Shown here: positions 32,750 to 40,267 of the stretch, piece by piece
How positions within the stretch are numbered: position 1 is the stretch's first letter
Layout of the letters: every line of letters starts with the position of its first letter
Source of the DNA: Ruminococcus sp.
Lineage (GTDB): Bacteria > Bacillota > Clostridia > Oscillospirales > Ruminococcaceae
Direction: 5' to 3'
DNA length: 42,923 bases
Assembly (NCBI GenBank): GCA_031262225.1
Contig: JAISIC010000015.1
Span: forward strand, 1-42,923
Position numbers and translations under genes: made by a program
The notes under the pieces: generated by a model
The model's input: the letters and a program-made list of their open reading frames with translations, nothing else
Database searches by the model: none
What the model was told of the DNA's origin: nothing

Positions 32750-34090
32750 TTAAGCCCTCGTCATCTTTTCAGATAAGTATGCTATATCATAATCGCCCTT
32801 TTCAAAAACAGGGTCGGTTATCAGACTAAGCTGAAAATCAATGTTTGTTTTAACGCCGTCAACGATAAACTCGGCAAGGCTTCGCCGCATACGCATTATC
32901 GCTTCCGCTCTTGTCGGAGCAGAAACTATAAGTTTTGCGATCATGCTGTCATAGTAGGGTGGAATGGCATAGCCCTGATAGACTGCCGAATCAATCCTAA
33001 CACCCGGACCGCCGGGAATATGCAAAGCGTTAATGGTCCCCGGGCAGGGGCGAAAATCTTTGTCAGGATCCTCGGCGTTTATTCTGCATTCAATTGAAGC
33101 ACCGTTCGCCTTGATATTCGCCTGTGTGAAGGGCAGAGTTTCGCCCGAAGCAATTTTAAGCTGCATCTGAACAAGGTCAACCCCTGTTATCATCTCGGTT
33201 ATAGGGTGCTCAACCTGTATTCTGGTATTCATTTCCATGAAGTAGAACTCTTCGCCCGAAAGCAAAAATTCAATCGTGCCCGCGTTTGTATATCCTGCCG
33301 CCTTTGCGGCATTAACCGCCGCTGTTCCCATACGCTCGCGAAGTTCCGGGGTCATAACAGGAGAGGGCGTTTCTTCCAAAACTTTTTGGTTACGGCGTTG
33401 CATAGAGCAGTCACGTTCAAAAAGATGAACGACATTTCCGTGCTCATCCGCAAGCACCTGAAACTCAATGTGTTTGGGCTTGATGATGAACTTTTCGATA
33501 TACATTTCGTCGTTGCCGAAATAGGTTTTAGCCTCACGCTTCGCATCGGCAATCTGCCGCTCCAAGTCTTCGGGTGCGTCAACCTTGCGTATACCTCGTC
33601 CGCCGCCGCCTGCCGCCGCCTTAATCATGACAGGGTAGCCTATCTTTTCGCAGATAGTTTTCGCTTCCGAAAGGGACTTCACAGCACCGTCCGAGCCGGG
33701 AATAACCGGAACTCCCGCCGCCTTCATGGTAGCCTTCGCTGCTGCTTTGTCCCCGAGCATAGATATACATTTATAATCGGGACCGATGAATTTTATGTTA
33801 TTATCACCGCAAAGCTTTGCAAATTCGGGATTTTCAGATAAAAAGCCGAACCCGGGATGAATCGCATCTGCTCCTGTTTGAATTGCCGCCGTGAGGATTG
33901 CAGCCATATTAAGGTATGAATCCTTTGAAGCAGGTGCGCCGATACAGACTGCCTCATCGGCAATCTGGGCGTGCAGGGCAGACCTGTCCGCTGTTGAATA
34001 TACGGCGACGGTTTCAATGTCAAGCTCTCTGCACGCCCTGATAACGCGTACAGCGATTTCGCCGCGATTTGCAATGAGTACCTTTTTCAT
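32750..34090 (-). CDS. accC: Biotin carboxylase subunit of acetyl-CoA carboxylase
   Basis: Carboxylates biotin on AccB using ATP and bicarbonate. The 446-aa length is standard; it has the N-terminal KVLIANRGEIAVRVIRACRE, the ATP-grasp glycine loop AAAGGGGRGIR and the catalytic segment MEMNTRIQVEHPITE. The biotin carrier gene accB, usually next to accC, is not in the window, nor are fab genes. accC begins two bases after serS with AAAGG as ribosome site. Confidence 0.96.
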   Translation of the reverse strand: MKKVLIANRGEIAVRVIRACRELDIETVAVYSTADRSALHAQIADEAVCIGAPASKDSYLNMAAILTAAIQTGADAIHPGFGFLSENPEFAKLCGDNNIKFIGPDYKCISMLGDKAAAKATMKAAGVPVIPGSDGAVKSLSEAKTICEKIGYPVMIKAAAGGGGRGIRKVDAPEDLERQIADAKREAKTYFGNDEMYIEKFIIKPKHIEFQVLADEHGNVVHLFERDCSMQRRNQKVLEETPSPVMTPELRERMGTAAVNAAKAAGYTNAGTIEFLLSGEEFYFMEMNTRIQVEHPITEMITGVDLVQMQLKIASGETLPFTQANIKANGASIECRINAEDPDKDFRPCPGTINALHIPGGPGVRIDSAVYQGYAIPPYYDSMIAKLIVSAPTRAEAIMRMRRSLAEFIVDGVKTNIDFQLSLITDPVFEKGDYDIAYLSEKMTRA

Positions 34091-34092
34091 AT

Positions 34093-35382
34093 TTAACCTT
34101 TTGTCGGAATTAGTTTTTCTTTGCCGCCCATGTAAGGACGAAGAGACAAGGGGATATTAACCGAACCGTCCTCATTAAGATTATTCTCCAAAAATGCGAT
34201 AAGCATACGCGGAGGTGCCGCAACTGTGTTATTTAATGTGTGAGCAAGATATTTTTTACCGTCGGAACCCGCAACTCTGATTTTAAGGCGGCGAGCCTGT
34301 GCATCGCCGAGGTTAGAACAGCTCCCCACCTCAAAATATTTCTTCTGTCTGGGCGACCAAGCCTCAACGTCAACAGACTTCACTTTAAGATCCGCGAGAT
34401 CCCCCGAACAGCATTCAAGTGTACGGACGGGAATATCAAGCTTGCGGAAAAGCTGAACAGTCAAATCCCACATCTTATCATACCAAGCCATGGAATCCTC
34501 CGGCTTGCAGATAACGACCATTTCCTGCTTTTCAAACTGGTGTATGCGATACACACCGCGTTCTTCAAGCCCATGTGCACCCTTTTCTTTTCTGAAGCAG
34601 GGGCTGTAGCTTGTGAGCGTGTGAGGGAGGGTTTCTTCCTTAACAATCGTGTCGATATATTTTCCTATCATCGAGTGCTCGGAAGTTCCGATAAGATAAA
34701 GGTCTTCACCCTCGATCTTATACATCATAGCTTCCATTTCCGCAAAGCTCATGACCCCCGAAACTATCTCGGAACGAATCATAAAAGGGGGTATGCAGTA
34801 TGTGAAGCCGTTATCAATCATGAAGTCGCGGGCAAAGGTTGTGACAGCCGAATGTAAGCGGGCGATATCGCCCATCAGATAGTAAAAACCGTTGCCGGCA
34901 ACCTTTCGTGCTGAATCCAAGTCGATACCGTCAAAACGAGCCATAATGTCCGAGTGATAGGGAATTTCAAAGTCGGGTACTGTCGGCTCACCGAACTTTT
35001 GAAGCTCAACATTCTCCGAATCGTCCTTGCCTATAGGCACAGAGTTATCGATTATCTGCGGAATCCGCTTCATGATTTTATCAAGGCTTTCTGTGGTCTG
35101 AGCCTCGATTTTTTCAAGCTCATCAAGCCGTGCCGCATATTCTGCAACCTGTTTTTTAGCCTTTTCGGCTTCTTCCTTTTCGCCTTTAGCCATCAGCCCG
35201 CCGATCATCTTTGCGGCTTTGTTTTTCTCCGCACGAAGCGAGTCTCCCTCTGATTTTGCGGCTCTGAAAGCCTCATCAAGTTTTATCGCCTCGTCTACAA
35301 TCTCAAAATTACTGCGAAATTTCTTCCGCATATTCTCCTTGACAACTTCGGGGTTCTCTCTCACAAATCTAATATCAAGCAT
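34093..35382 (-). CDS. serS: Seryl-tRNA synthetase
   Basis: A class II synthetase charging tRNA-Ser. The 429-aa protein has the N-terminal antiparallel coiled-coil arm (about 27-100) that grips the long variable arm of tRNA-Ser. Motif 2 contains FRKEKGAHGLEERGVYRIHQ and motif 3 lies near GSDGKKYLAHTLNNT. It follows parB by 13 bases, so no T-box leader can lie directly in front; expression must come from the parA promoter or from inside parB. Confidence 0.97.
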   Translation of the reverse strand: MLDIRFVRENPEVVKENMRKKFRSNFEIVDEAIKLDEAFRAAKSEGDSLRAEKNKAAKMIGGLMAKGEKEEAEKAKKQVAEYAARLDELEKIEAQTTESLDKIMKRIPQIIDNSVPIGKDDSENVELQKFGEPTVPDFEIPYHSDIMARFDGIDLDSARKVAGNGFYYLMGDIARLHSAVTTFARDFMIDNGFTYCIPPFMIRSEIVSGVMSFAEMEAMMYKIEGEDLYLIGTSEHSMIGKYIDTIVKEETLPHTLTSYSPCFRKEKGAHGLEERGVYRIHQFEKQEMVVICKPEDSMAWYDKMWDLTVQLFRKLDIPVRTLECCSGDLADLKVKSVDVEAWSPRQKKYFEVGSCSNLGDAQARRLKIRVAGSDGKKYLAHTLNNTVAAPPRMLIAFLENNLNEDGSVNIPLSLRPYMGGKEKLIPTKG

Positions 35383-35395
35383 GATTTTTATATCC

Positions 35396-36241
35396 TTATT
35401 TCATTTTTTCAAGTGCATGAGCAATCTTTTTCAGGTCATCTTCGCCCGAAAACTCAAGGGTTATCTTCCCCTTCTTGCCGCTCCCTGTTATCTTCACCTT
35501 ACGTCCCAAAATCTCATGGAGGCTTAAAGCCGTTTCGGTATAGTAGTTATTTTTCGCTTTAGGTTCTTTTTTTATCGGCGTTTCATTGCGTTTAAGGAGC
35601 TCTTCAAGCTGTCTTACCGTTAAACCTCCGTCACAAGCCTTTTCGGCTAACGCTGTTATAGTCTCGTTATCGTCAATCCCCGCAAGCACCTTAGCCTGTC
35701 CCTGCGACAAAGCCCCGGAAATAAGCATATCTTTGACCTTTTCGGGGAGTGACAGCAGACGAAGCGAATTTGCTATACCGGAGCGAGATCGCCCGATAAC
35801 CTTCGACAGAGCCTCTTGCGTTAATCCGTGGATTTTAATAAGCTCTTCAATCCCCGAAGCTTCTTCAATCGGGTTCAAATCTTCACGGAGCAGATTTTCT
35901 ATCAAAGCGGCTTCCGCCGTCTCGATTTCCGAAAAATCCTTCACCGACACCGGAATTTCGGTCAAAGCAAGCAGTTTACAGGCTCTGAAACGCCGTTCTC
36001 CTGCGATAATCTTATATCTTCCGTTATCAAGCGGTTTAACGATAATCGGGGACAGAAGCCCGTTCCGCTTTATGCTCTCTGCAAGCGAGGCTATCTTCTC
36101 TTCATCAAAATTCTGACGCGGCTGCGAGCGGTTCGGCTCAATCACCGACAGGCGAAGCGTCGTTATATTCTCACCCACAGTCGTGCTGTTGTCGTCAAAG
36201 AGCGCGCCAAGCCCCATCCCTAATCCGCCTTTTCGTGCCAT
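35396..36241 (-). CDS. parB: Chromosome partitioning protein ParB (Spo0J)
   Basis: A CTP-dependent DNA clamp that loads at parS near the origin. The 281-aa protein begins MARKGGLGMGLGALF, has the CTP/arginine motif AGERRFRACK (about 80-89) and a helix-turn-helix (about 127-150, TQEALSKVIGRSRSGIANSL), and ends with a dimer domain. It follows parA by 21 bases. No canonical parS site (TGTTTCACGTGAAACA) was found by eye in the window, although ParB sites are often close to the gene. Confidence 0.95.
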   Translation of the reverse strand: MARKGGLGMGLGALFDDNSTTVGENITTLRLSVIEPNRSQPRQNFDEEKIASLAESIKRNGLLSPIIVKPLDNGRYKIIAGERRFRACKLLALTEIPVSVKDFSEIETAEAALIENLLREDLNPIEEASGIEELIKIHGLTQEALSKVIGRSRSGIANSLRLLSLPEKVKDMLISGALSQGQAKVLAGIDDNETITALAEKACDGGLTVRQLEELLKRNETPIKKEPKAKNNYYTETALSLHEILGRKVKITGSGKKGKITLEFSGEDDLKKIAHALEKMK

Positions 36242-36262
36242 ATTTCATTCTCCTGTAATTTG

Positions 36263-37048
36263 TCAGTTTATTGAAACAGCCTTTTTCTTACTATGCGACA
36301 GAATCTCGTCTGCAAGTGCCTCATAGCTCTGTGCTCCCTTGCTCCCCTTATCGTAGTAAACGCAGGGCAGACCATGGCTCGGAGCTTCCGAAAGCCTGAC
36401 ATTCCTCGGTATTATCGTTTCAAATGTTTTAGATGGGAAATGCTTTTTCACCTCATCAACCACCTGATGCGTCAGCTGCAACCTTCCGTCATACATGGTG
36501 AAGAGTATCCCCTCGATATCAATGTTCGGATTGAAGCGGCGTTTGACAAGCTTTATCGACTCGACAAGCTGCGATAATCCTTCCAAAGCATGAAATTCGC
36601 ACTGAAGCGGGATTATCACGCTGTCCGATGCACACAAAGCATTAACAGTCAAGAGTGAAAGTGACGGCGGGCAGTCGATGAAAATATAGTCATACTCTGA
36701 TTTCAAGGTCAAAATCTGCATCTTAAGTCTGCTCTGCCTGTTTTCAAGCTCAATAAGCTCTATATCCGCACCCGCCAGATCGCTTGTCGAAGGAACAACC
36801 GACACATTCTCAAAATCAGTCTTAACAATCGTGTCAGACAACGTTTTCCTGCCAAGCAGCGCGTCATAAACCGAAAATTCAAGGCTCTTTTTCTTAATCC
36901 CAAACCCGCTCGTAAGATTCCCCTGTGCATCCGAATCAATGCAAAGCACCCTCTTCCCGCGTTTTCCCAACGCGGCAGACAGGTTTACGGCAGTAGTCGA
37001 TTTCCCGACCCCGCCCTTCTGGTTCGCTACAGCAATTACAACAGCCAA
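36263..37048 (-). CDS. parA: Chromosome partitioning ATPase ParA (Soj)
   Basis: A deviant Walker-A ATPase that works with ParB in origin segregation and, in spore formers, in control of replication initiation. The 261-aa protein has KGGVGKSTT (11-19) with the signature lysine Lys11, the Walker-B region YIFIDCPPSLSLLTVNAL and the DNA-binding C-terminal part (GSKGAQSYEALADEIL). The start is TTG with AAAGG nine bases upstream. It heads a nine-gene minus-strand operon ending at mnmA. Confidence 0.96.
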   Translation of the reverse strand: MAVVIAVANQKGGVGKSTTAVNLSAALGKRGKRVLCIDSDAQGNLTSGFGIKKKSLEFSVYDALLGRKTLSDTIVKTDFENVSVVPSTSDLAGADIELIELENRQSRLKMQILTLKSEYDYIFIDCPPSLSLLTVNALCASDSVIIPLQCEFHALEGLSQLVESIKLVKRRFNPNIDIEGILFTMYDGRLQLTHQVVDEVKKHFPSKTFETIIPRNVRLSEAPSHGLPCVYYDKGSKGAQSYEALADEILSHSKKKAVSIN

Positions 37049-37088
37049 TTTCTTATACCTTTATTTTTTAATATAGATAGCTAATTTT

Positions 37089-37117
37089 ATTTTAGCATAT
37101 TTTCATCAGCTTTGCAA
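37089..37117 (-). promoter_or_regulatory. Promoter of the parA-parB-serS-acc-mnmA operon
   Basis: Minus strand TTGCAA (37112-37117), 17-base spacer, TAAAAT (37089-37094). A reasonable sigma-A match about 40 bases before parA and just past the tRNA operon terminator. Confidence 0.7.
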
Positions 37118-37136
37118 GTCTTAATTGCTAAAAAAT

Positions 37137-37166
37137 AAAAAAAGTCCGACGAATCGAACTTTTTTT
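37137..37166 (-). terminator. Terminator of the tRNA operon
   Basis: On the minus strand AAAAAAAGTTCG, loop ATTCGT, CGGACTTTTTTT; a 12-bp stem with one G-U pair and a T-run. It lies 12 bases after the end of tRNA-Cys. Confidence 0.88.
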
Positions 37167-37178
37167 AGGGGCTTTTAG

Positions 37179-37249
37179 AGGCGCCACCCGGAATTGAACC
37201 GGGGATCAGGGTGTTGCAGACCCACGCCTTACCGCTTGGCTATAGCGCC
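37179..37249 (-). tRNA. tRNA-Cys (GCA)
   Basis: Cloverleaf with acceptor GGCGCTA/TGGCGCC, discriminator U, anticodon loop CTGCAAC (anticodon GCA) and T-arm CCCGG-TTCAATT-CCGGG. CCA is not encoded. Last gene of the four-tRNA operon. Confidence 0.95.
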
Positions 37250-37382
37250 GGGGCACTTGTGCCCCCTTATTGCCGCTCATGGTCTTTGAGCGTTGGGGGA
37301 ACCGTGCGAGAAAGTTTTTACTGTACAACTCAATTCGCTTTAAAGCAACTAATTGCCTTAATGGGTGCTGATTTTGTACAGT
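37250..37382. repeat. Two inverted repeats in the tRNA-Gly/tRNA-Cys spacer
   Basis: GGGGCAC-TT-GTGCCCC at 37250-37265, and ACTGTACAA (37320-37328) with TTGTACAGT (37374-37382) 45 bases apart. The second begins directly after the 3' end of tRNA-Gly. No gene is visible in this 135-base spacer. Confidence 0.75.
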
Positions 37383-37384
37383 TA

Positions 37385-37457
37385 AGCGGATTACGAGGCT
37401 CGAACTCGCTACCTCCACCTTGGCAAGGTGGCGCTCTACCAAATGAGCTAAATCCGC
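37385..37457 (-). tRNA. tRNA-Gly (GCC)
   Basis: Acceptor GCGGATT/AATCCGC, discriminator U, anticodon loop with GCC (CTTGCCAAG), T-arm GCGAG-TTCGAGC-CTCGT. CCA is not encoded. A 135-base spacer with inverted repeats separates it from tRNA-Cys. Confidence 0.95.
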
Positions 37458-37507
37458 GGGCACATAATCATAATATGTGACTATATAGTTTTTGCTACGC
37501 AACTTGT

Positions 37508-37526
37508 GCTTTTCCTTCGGAAAAGC
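37508..37526. repeat. Perfect inverted repeat between tRNA-Asp and tRNA-Gly
   Basis: GCTTTTCC (37508-37515), TTC, GGAAAAGC (37519-37526), three bases from the mature 3' end of tRNA-Asp. A second weaker one, CACATA/TATGTG, is at 37461-37479. Confidence 0.85.
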
Positions 37527-37528
37527 TA

Positions 37529-37602
37529 CGATCTGGATGGGACTCGAACCCACGACCTCCGCCGTGACAGGGCGGCGTTCTAACCAACTGAACTACCAGA
37601 CC
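37529..37602 (-). tRNA. tRNA-Asp (GTC)
   Basis: Acceptor GGTCTGG/CCAGATC with one G-U pair, discriminator G, anticodon GTC in CTGTCAC, T-arm GTGGG-TTCGAGT-CCCAT. CCA is not encoded. G34 is a queuosine site. Confidence 0.96.
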
Positions 37603-37605
37603 AAA

Positions 37606-37625
37606 GCTTTCAGCAAGCTGAAAGC
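37606..37625. repeat. Perfect inverted repeat between tRNA-Val and tRNA-Asp
   Basis: GCTTTCAGC (37606-37614), two bases, GCTGAAAGC (37617-37625). It fills nearly the whole 24-base spacer. Confidence 0.85.
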
Positions 37626-37626
37626 A

Positions 37627-37699
37627 TGGGAGTTACAGGGCTCGAACCTGTGACCCTCTGCTTGTAAGGCAGATGCTCTCCCAGCTGAGCTAAACTCCC
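37627..37699 (-). tRNA. tRNA-Val (TAC)
   Basis: Acceptor GGGAGTT/AACTCCC, discriminator A, anticodon TAC in CTTACAA, T-arm ACAGG-TTCGAGC-CCTGT. First gene of the operon; CCA is not encoded. Confidence 0.96.
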
Positions 37700-37719
37700 T
37701 TTTTGGTGCGTGCCCTAAT

Positions 37720-37748
37720 ATTATAAGCGTTTGTTACCCCATTGTCAA
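37720..37748 (-). promoter_or_regulatory. Perfect consensus promoter of the tRNA operon
   Basis: Minus strand TTGACA (37743-37748), 17-base spacer, TATAAT (37720-37725), about 20 bases before tRNA-Val. Confidence 0.92.
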
Positions 37749-37932
37749 TAGAAAAGGCGAAAAACTGTTCTTATCACTAAAAATTGTGGTAAAAATTTGT
37801 GCAAAATGTACTATTTTTTATTTTATGCTTGATTTTTTCATATTTCGGGATTATACTATAAATATTATGTCGTTTTTTTATAAATTTCACGCAGAACCCC
37901 TTCAATGCGGAAAGAGAGTGAGCGTCAATAAA

Positions 37933-37960
37933 GCGGACGCGTCCGCAAATAGTTTATAAT
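37933..37960 (+). promoter_or_regulatory. Palindrome and -10 box upstream of iscS: candidate regulated promoter
   Basis: GCGGACGCGTCCGC (37933-37946) is a perfect 14-bp palindrome in an otherwise AT-rich 280-base stretch. TATAAT follows at 37955-37960. With a 17-base spacer the -35 hexamer would fall on the palindrome edge (37932-37937, AGCGGA) and does not resemble TTGACA. So a protein bound at the palindrome may activate or repress. The stretch 37749-37930 upstream holds nothing else I can support. Confidence 0.55.
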
Positions 37961-37983
37961 AGTGAAAGTAAAAGGCAATTTTT

Positions 37984-39201
37984 ATGAAAATATACGCAGA
38001 CAACGCTGCTACAACACCTGTTTTACCCGAAATTTTGTCGGTTATGCTCCCCTGCTTCACGGAAAATTACGGTAATCCGTCAAGCATATACTCGCTCGGC
38101 ATGAACGCTCTTCGTGCAATAGAAAAGGCTCGAAGTCAATGTGCGGCGGCAATCGGGGCAAAATCAAACGAAATATATTTCACCGGCTGCGGCACCGAAG
38201 CGGACAACTGGGCGATTAAAGAAACGGCTCGAAGGCTTCGTCGTGAAAAGGGCAAAACCGAAATCATAACGACAAACTTTGAGCATCACGCCGTACTGCA
38301 CAGCACACAGGCTCTCGAAAAGGAAGGCTTCACGGTAAAATATCTTCCTGTTTCTTCTGATGGATATATAACCGCAAATCAAGTGTCAGACGCTATAACA
38401 GACAACACCGCACTCGTCACGATAATGTACGCCAATAACGAAATAGGAACAATTCTTCCTATCAAGGAGATTGGTGCGATATGCCGCGAAAAGGGCGTAA
38501 TATTTCACACCGATGCTGTTCAGGCGATCGGGCACGTTCCCATCAACGTTACAACGCAAAATATCGACATGATGTCCGTTTCGGGGCACAAGATTCATGC
38601 ACCCAAGGGTGTCGGATTTTTATACTGCAAAAACGGCTTGAAGCTTGACAGGTTCATGCACGGCGGGGCACAAGAACGCGGGAAGCGTGCCGGAACAGAA
38701 AACACCGCCGGAATTGTTGCACTGGGCGAGGCTATAACCCTTGCTACTACAGGGATTGAGGAACGTGCAGCTAAAATCATCCTCATGCGGGACAGACTGA
38801 TAAAAGAACTTTCAAAGATACCTGCAAGCCGCGTTAACGGCGGTTGTAAAGACCGTCTGCCCGGCAATGTGAATATGAGTTTTATCGGCATTGAGGGCGA
38901 AAGCCTGCTCCTTAACCTCGACCTTGCCGGAATATCGGCATCTTCCGGCTCTGCTTGCACAAGCGGTTCTCTCGACCCCTCTCATGTGCTGTTAGCCTTG
39001 GGCTTGCCGCACGAGATTGCACATGGTTCTTTGCGGCTGTCGATAAATGAATATAACACCGACGATGAGATAGACTATATCATCGAAACGGTATCGAAAG
39101 TCTGTGCGAAGATTCGTGCAATGAGCCCGCTTTGGGAAGACCTGACCGGCGGCAAAGGCGGCTTTGAACGCTTCGCACCGCTTCTAACCCCGATAAAATA
39201 G
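37984..39201 (+). CDS. iscS: Cysteine desulfurase (IscS/NifS type)
   Basis: A PLP enzyme taking sulfur from cysteine for Fe-S clusters and tRNA thiolation. The 405-aa protein has the N-terminal [10 protein letters not shown], the PLP-stacking histidine region FEHHAV (99-104), Lys203 in [12 protein letters not shown] as the Schiff-base lysine, and the active Cys325 in [17 protein letters not shown], in the long flexible loop typical of IscS/NifS (group I). A ribosome site AAAGG lies about 9 bases before the ATG. It is followed by the scaffold gene after 11 bases. No iscR regulator is encoded. Confidence 0.94.
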   Translation: MKIYADNAATTPVLPEILSVMLPCFTENYGNPSSIYSLGMNALRAIEKARSQCAAAIGAKSNEIYFTGCGTEADNWAIKETARRLRREKGKTEIITTNFEHHAVLHSTQALEKEGFTVKYLPVSSDGYITANQVSDAITDNTALVTIMYANNEIGTILPIKEIGAICREKGVIFHTDAVQAIGHVPINVTTQNIDMMSVSGHKIHAPKGVGFLYCKNGLKLDRFMHGGAQERGKRAGTENTAGIVALGEAITLATTGIEERAAKIILMRDRLIKELSKIPASRVNGGCKDRLPGNVNMSFIGIEGESLLLNLDLAGISASSGSACTSGSLDPSHVLLALGLPHEIAHGSLRLSINEYNTDDEIDYIIETVSKVCAKIRAMSPLWEDLTGGKGGFERFAPLLTPIK

Positions 39202-39212
39202 GAGAATAAAAA

Positions 39213-39635
39213 ATGTTATACAGCGAAAAGGTAATGGAACATTTTGCTAACCCCCACAACGTGGGTGAGCTTGAAAACGCCGACGGCATAGGCGAGGTCG
39301 GCAACGCCAAATGCGGCGACATAATGAAGATGTATCTGAAAATCGACAACAACGTCATCACCGATGCCAAATTCAAGACATTCGGGTGTGGGGCGGCGAT
39401 TGCCACAAGCTCCATGGCAACCGACTTGGTCAAGGGCAAGCCGGTTTCGGAAGCTCTCAAACTGACAAACAAGGCTGTTGTTGATGCTCTCGACGGGCTC
39501 CCCGCTCAAAAGCTTCACTGTTCTGTCTTAGCGGAACAGGCGATCCGCTCTGCCCTCTCGGACTATTACACACGCCAAGGCATAGACCCGCTTCCGATTG
39601 TGGGCGAAGTCGGGGAATGTGCGTCCTGTTCGTAA
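39213..39635 (+). CDS. iscU: Iron-sulfur cluster scaffold protein (IscU/NifU-N type)
   Basis: A 140-aa scaffold on which Fe-S clusters form, working with IscS. The three ligand cysteines are C34 (NAKCGD), C59 (FGCGAA) and C103 (KLHCSV), with the Asp after the first Cys that tunes cluster release. The C-terminus adds a short CASCS tail (C136, C139) beyond the E. coli IscU end, as in many clostridial NifU-like proteins. A strong terminator follows; hscA, hscB and fdx are absent, as is usual in Firmicutes. Confidence 0.93.
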   Translation: MLYSEKVMEHFANPHNVGELENADGIGEVGNAKCGDIMKMYLKIDNNVITDAKFKTFGCGAAIATSSMATDLVKGKPVSEALKLTNKAVVDALDGLPAQKLHCSVLAEQAIRSALSDYYTRQGIDPLPIVGEVGECASCS

Positions 39636-39646
39636 CATAATAAGAC

Positions 39647-39675
39647 AAAAGCGGTATCAAACGATACCGCTTTTT
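39647..39675. terminator. Terminator shared by iscS-iscU and the Thr-Tyr tRNA pair
   Basis: AAAAGCGGTATC, loop AAAC, GATACCGCTTTT, followed by T: a perfect 12-bp stem. A-run and T-run on both sides allow use in both directions. Confidence 0.92.
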
Positions 39676-39681
39676 ATGTAC

Positions 39682-39763
39682 TGGAGGAGGATGGATTCGA
39701 ACCATCGAAGCTGAAAGCAACAGATTTACAGTCTGCCCCCTTTGGCCGCTCGGGAACTCCTCC
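39682..39763 (-). tRNA. tRNA-Tyr (GTA)
   Basis: Acceptor GGAGGAG/CTCCTCC, discriminator A, anticodon GTA in CTGTAAA, a long variable arm (class II tRNA), T-arm GATGG-TTCGAAT-CCATC. CCA is not encoded. G34 is a queuosine site. Confidence 0.95.
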
Positions 39764-39767
39764 TAAA

Positions 39768-39840
39768 AGCTGGTGAACGGACTCGAACCCCCGACCTGCT
39801 GATTACAAATCAGCTGCTCTACCAACTGAGCTACACCAGC
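39768..39840 (-). tRNA. tRNA-Thr (TGT)
   Basis: Acceptor GCTGGTG/CACCAGC, discriminator U, anticodon TGT in TTTGTAA. The T-stem GGGGG against CCGTT has two G-U pairs and one G-G mismatch in the middle, which is weak, but all other elements are sound. Four bases separate it from tRNA-Tyr. Confidence 0.9.
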
Positions 39841-39873
39841 TTATCGAAACTGTGACATTTCGACAGCTTTATT

Positions 39874-39902
39874 ATTATATCACGAAAATTTGTGAACGTC
39901 AA
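39874..39902 (-). promoter_or_regulatory. Promoter of the Thr-Tyr tRNA pair
   Basis: Minus strand TTGACG (39897-39902), 17-base spacer, TATAAT (39874-39879), 33 bases before tRNA-Thr. Confidence 0.85.
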
Positions 39903-39949
39903 CTAAGGGAAGAAAAATTTACAAATTATTAATAAATATATATTATAAC

Positions 39950-40249
39950 CTATTGGTTTTCCTTCGCTATTGCCAAAATCTCAACATAGATCCCGGCGAT
40001 GACAGAATAAAGTTCCTGCGGCACACCCTGCCCTACCGACAGCATCGACAGCACCGCCGCCGCCGAATCGTCGCGATAAACAGGAATCCCGTTTTCATCG
40101 GCAAGGTTAATAATCCGCTCCGCAACCTTTCCGTGCCCGGAGGCAACGATAATCGGTGTGTAGTCGTCCTGTGGATTATATTTGAGCGCGACTGCCGAAC
40201 GCTCTTCCCTGCTCACCTGTCTGCCTCTGCGTTTTATTTCGTCTGCCAT
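39950..40249 (-). CDS. FlhB C-terminal-domain-like protein (FlhX/YlqH type)
   Basis: A 99-aa soluble protein matching only the cytoplasmic substrate-specificity domain of the flagellar export gate FlhB: AVALKYNPQDDYTPIIVASG, then VAERIINLADENGIPVYRDD and VPQELYSVIAGIYVEILA. The autocleavage NPTH of true FlhB is NPQD here, so cleavage is not expected. Such stand-alone proteins can replace part of FlhB in some bacteria; in B. subtilis the homologue is YlqH. It follows the FliK-like gene by 18 bases with AGGTGA as ribosome site. Confidence 0.88.
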   Translation of the reverse strand: MADEIKRRGRQVSREERSAVALKYNPQDDYTPIIVASGHGKVAERIINLADENGIPVYRDDSAAAVLSMLSVGQGVPQELYSVIAGIYVEILAIAKENQ

Positions 40250-40267
40250 AAAATTTCACCTGCAAGC

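Noticed and set aside
33206-33841. Open frame of 211 codons opposite accC, and a similar one opposite serS (34240-34857)
   Set aside because: They lie wholly antisense to clear conserved genes, have no ribosome site and give unrelated, Cys/Phe-rich translations.
35383-35395. Possible T-box leader for serS
   Set aside because: Only 13 bases separate parB and serS, so no T-box can be present directly upstream.
40170-40178. TGTGGATTA, one base from a DnaA box
   Set aside because: A single near-match inside a coding gene, with no cluster of boxes and no AT-rich unwinding element, so no origin is called.
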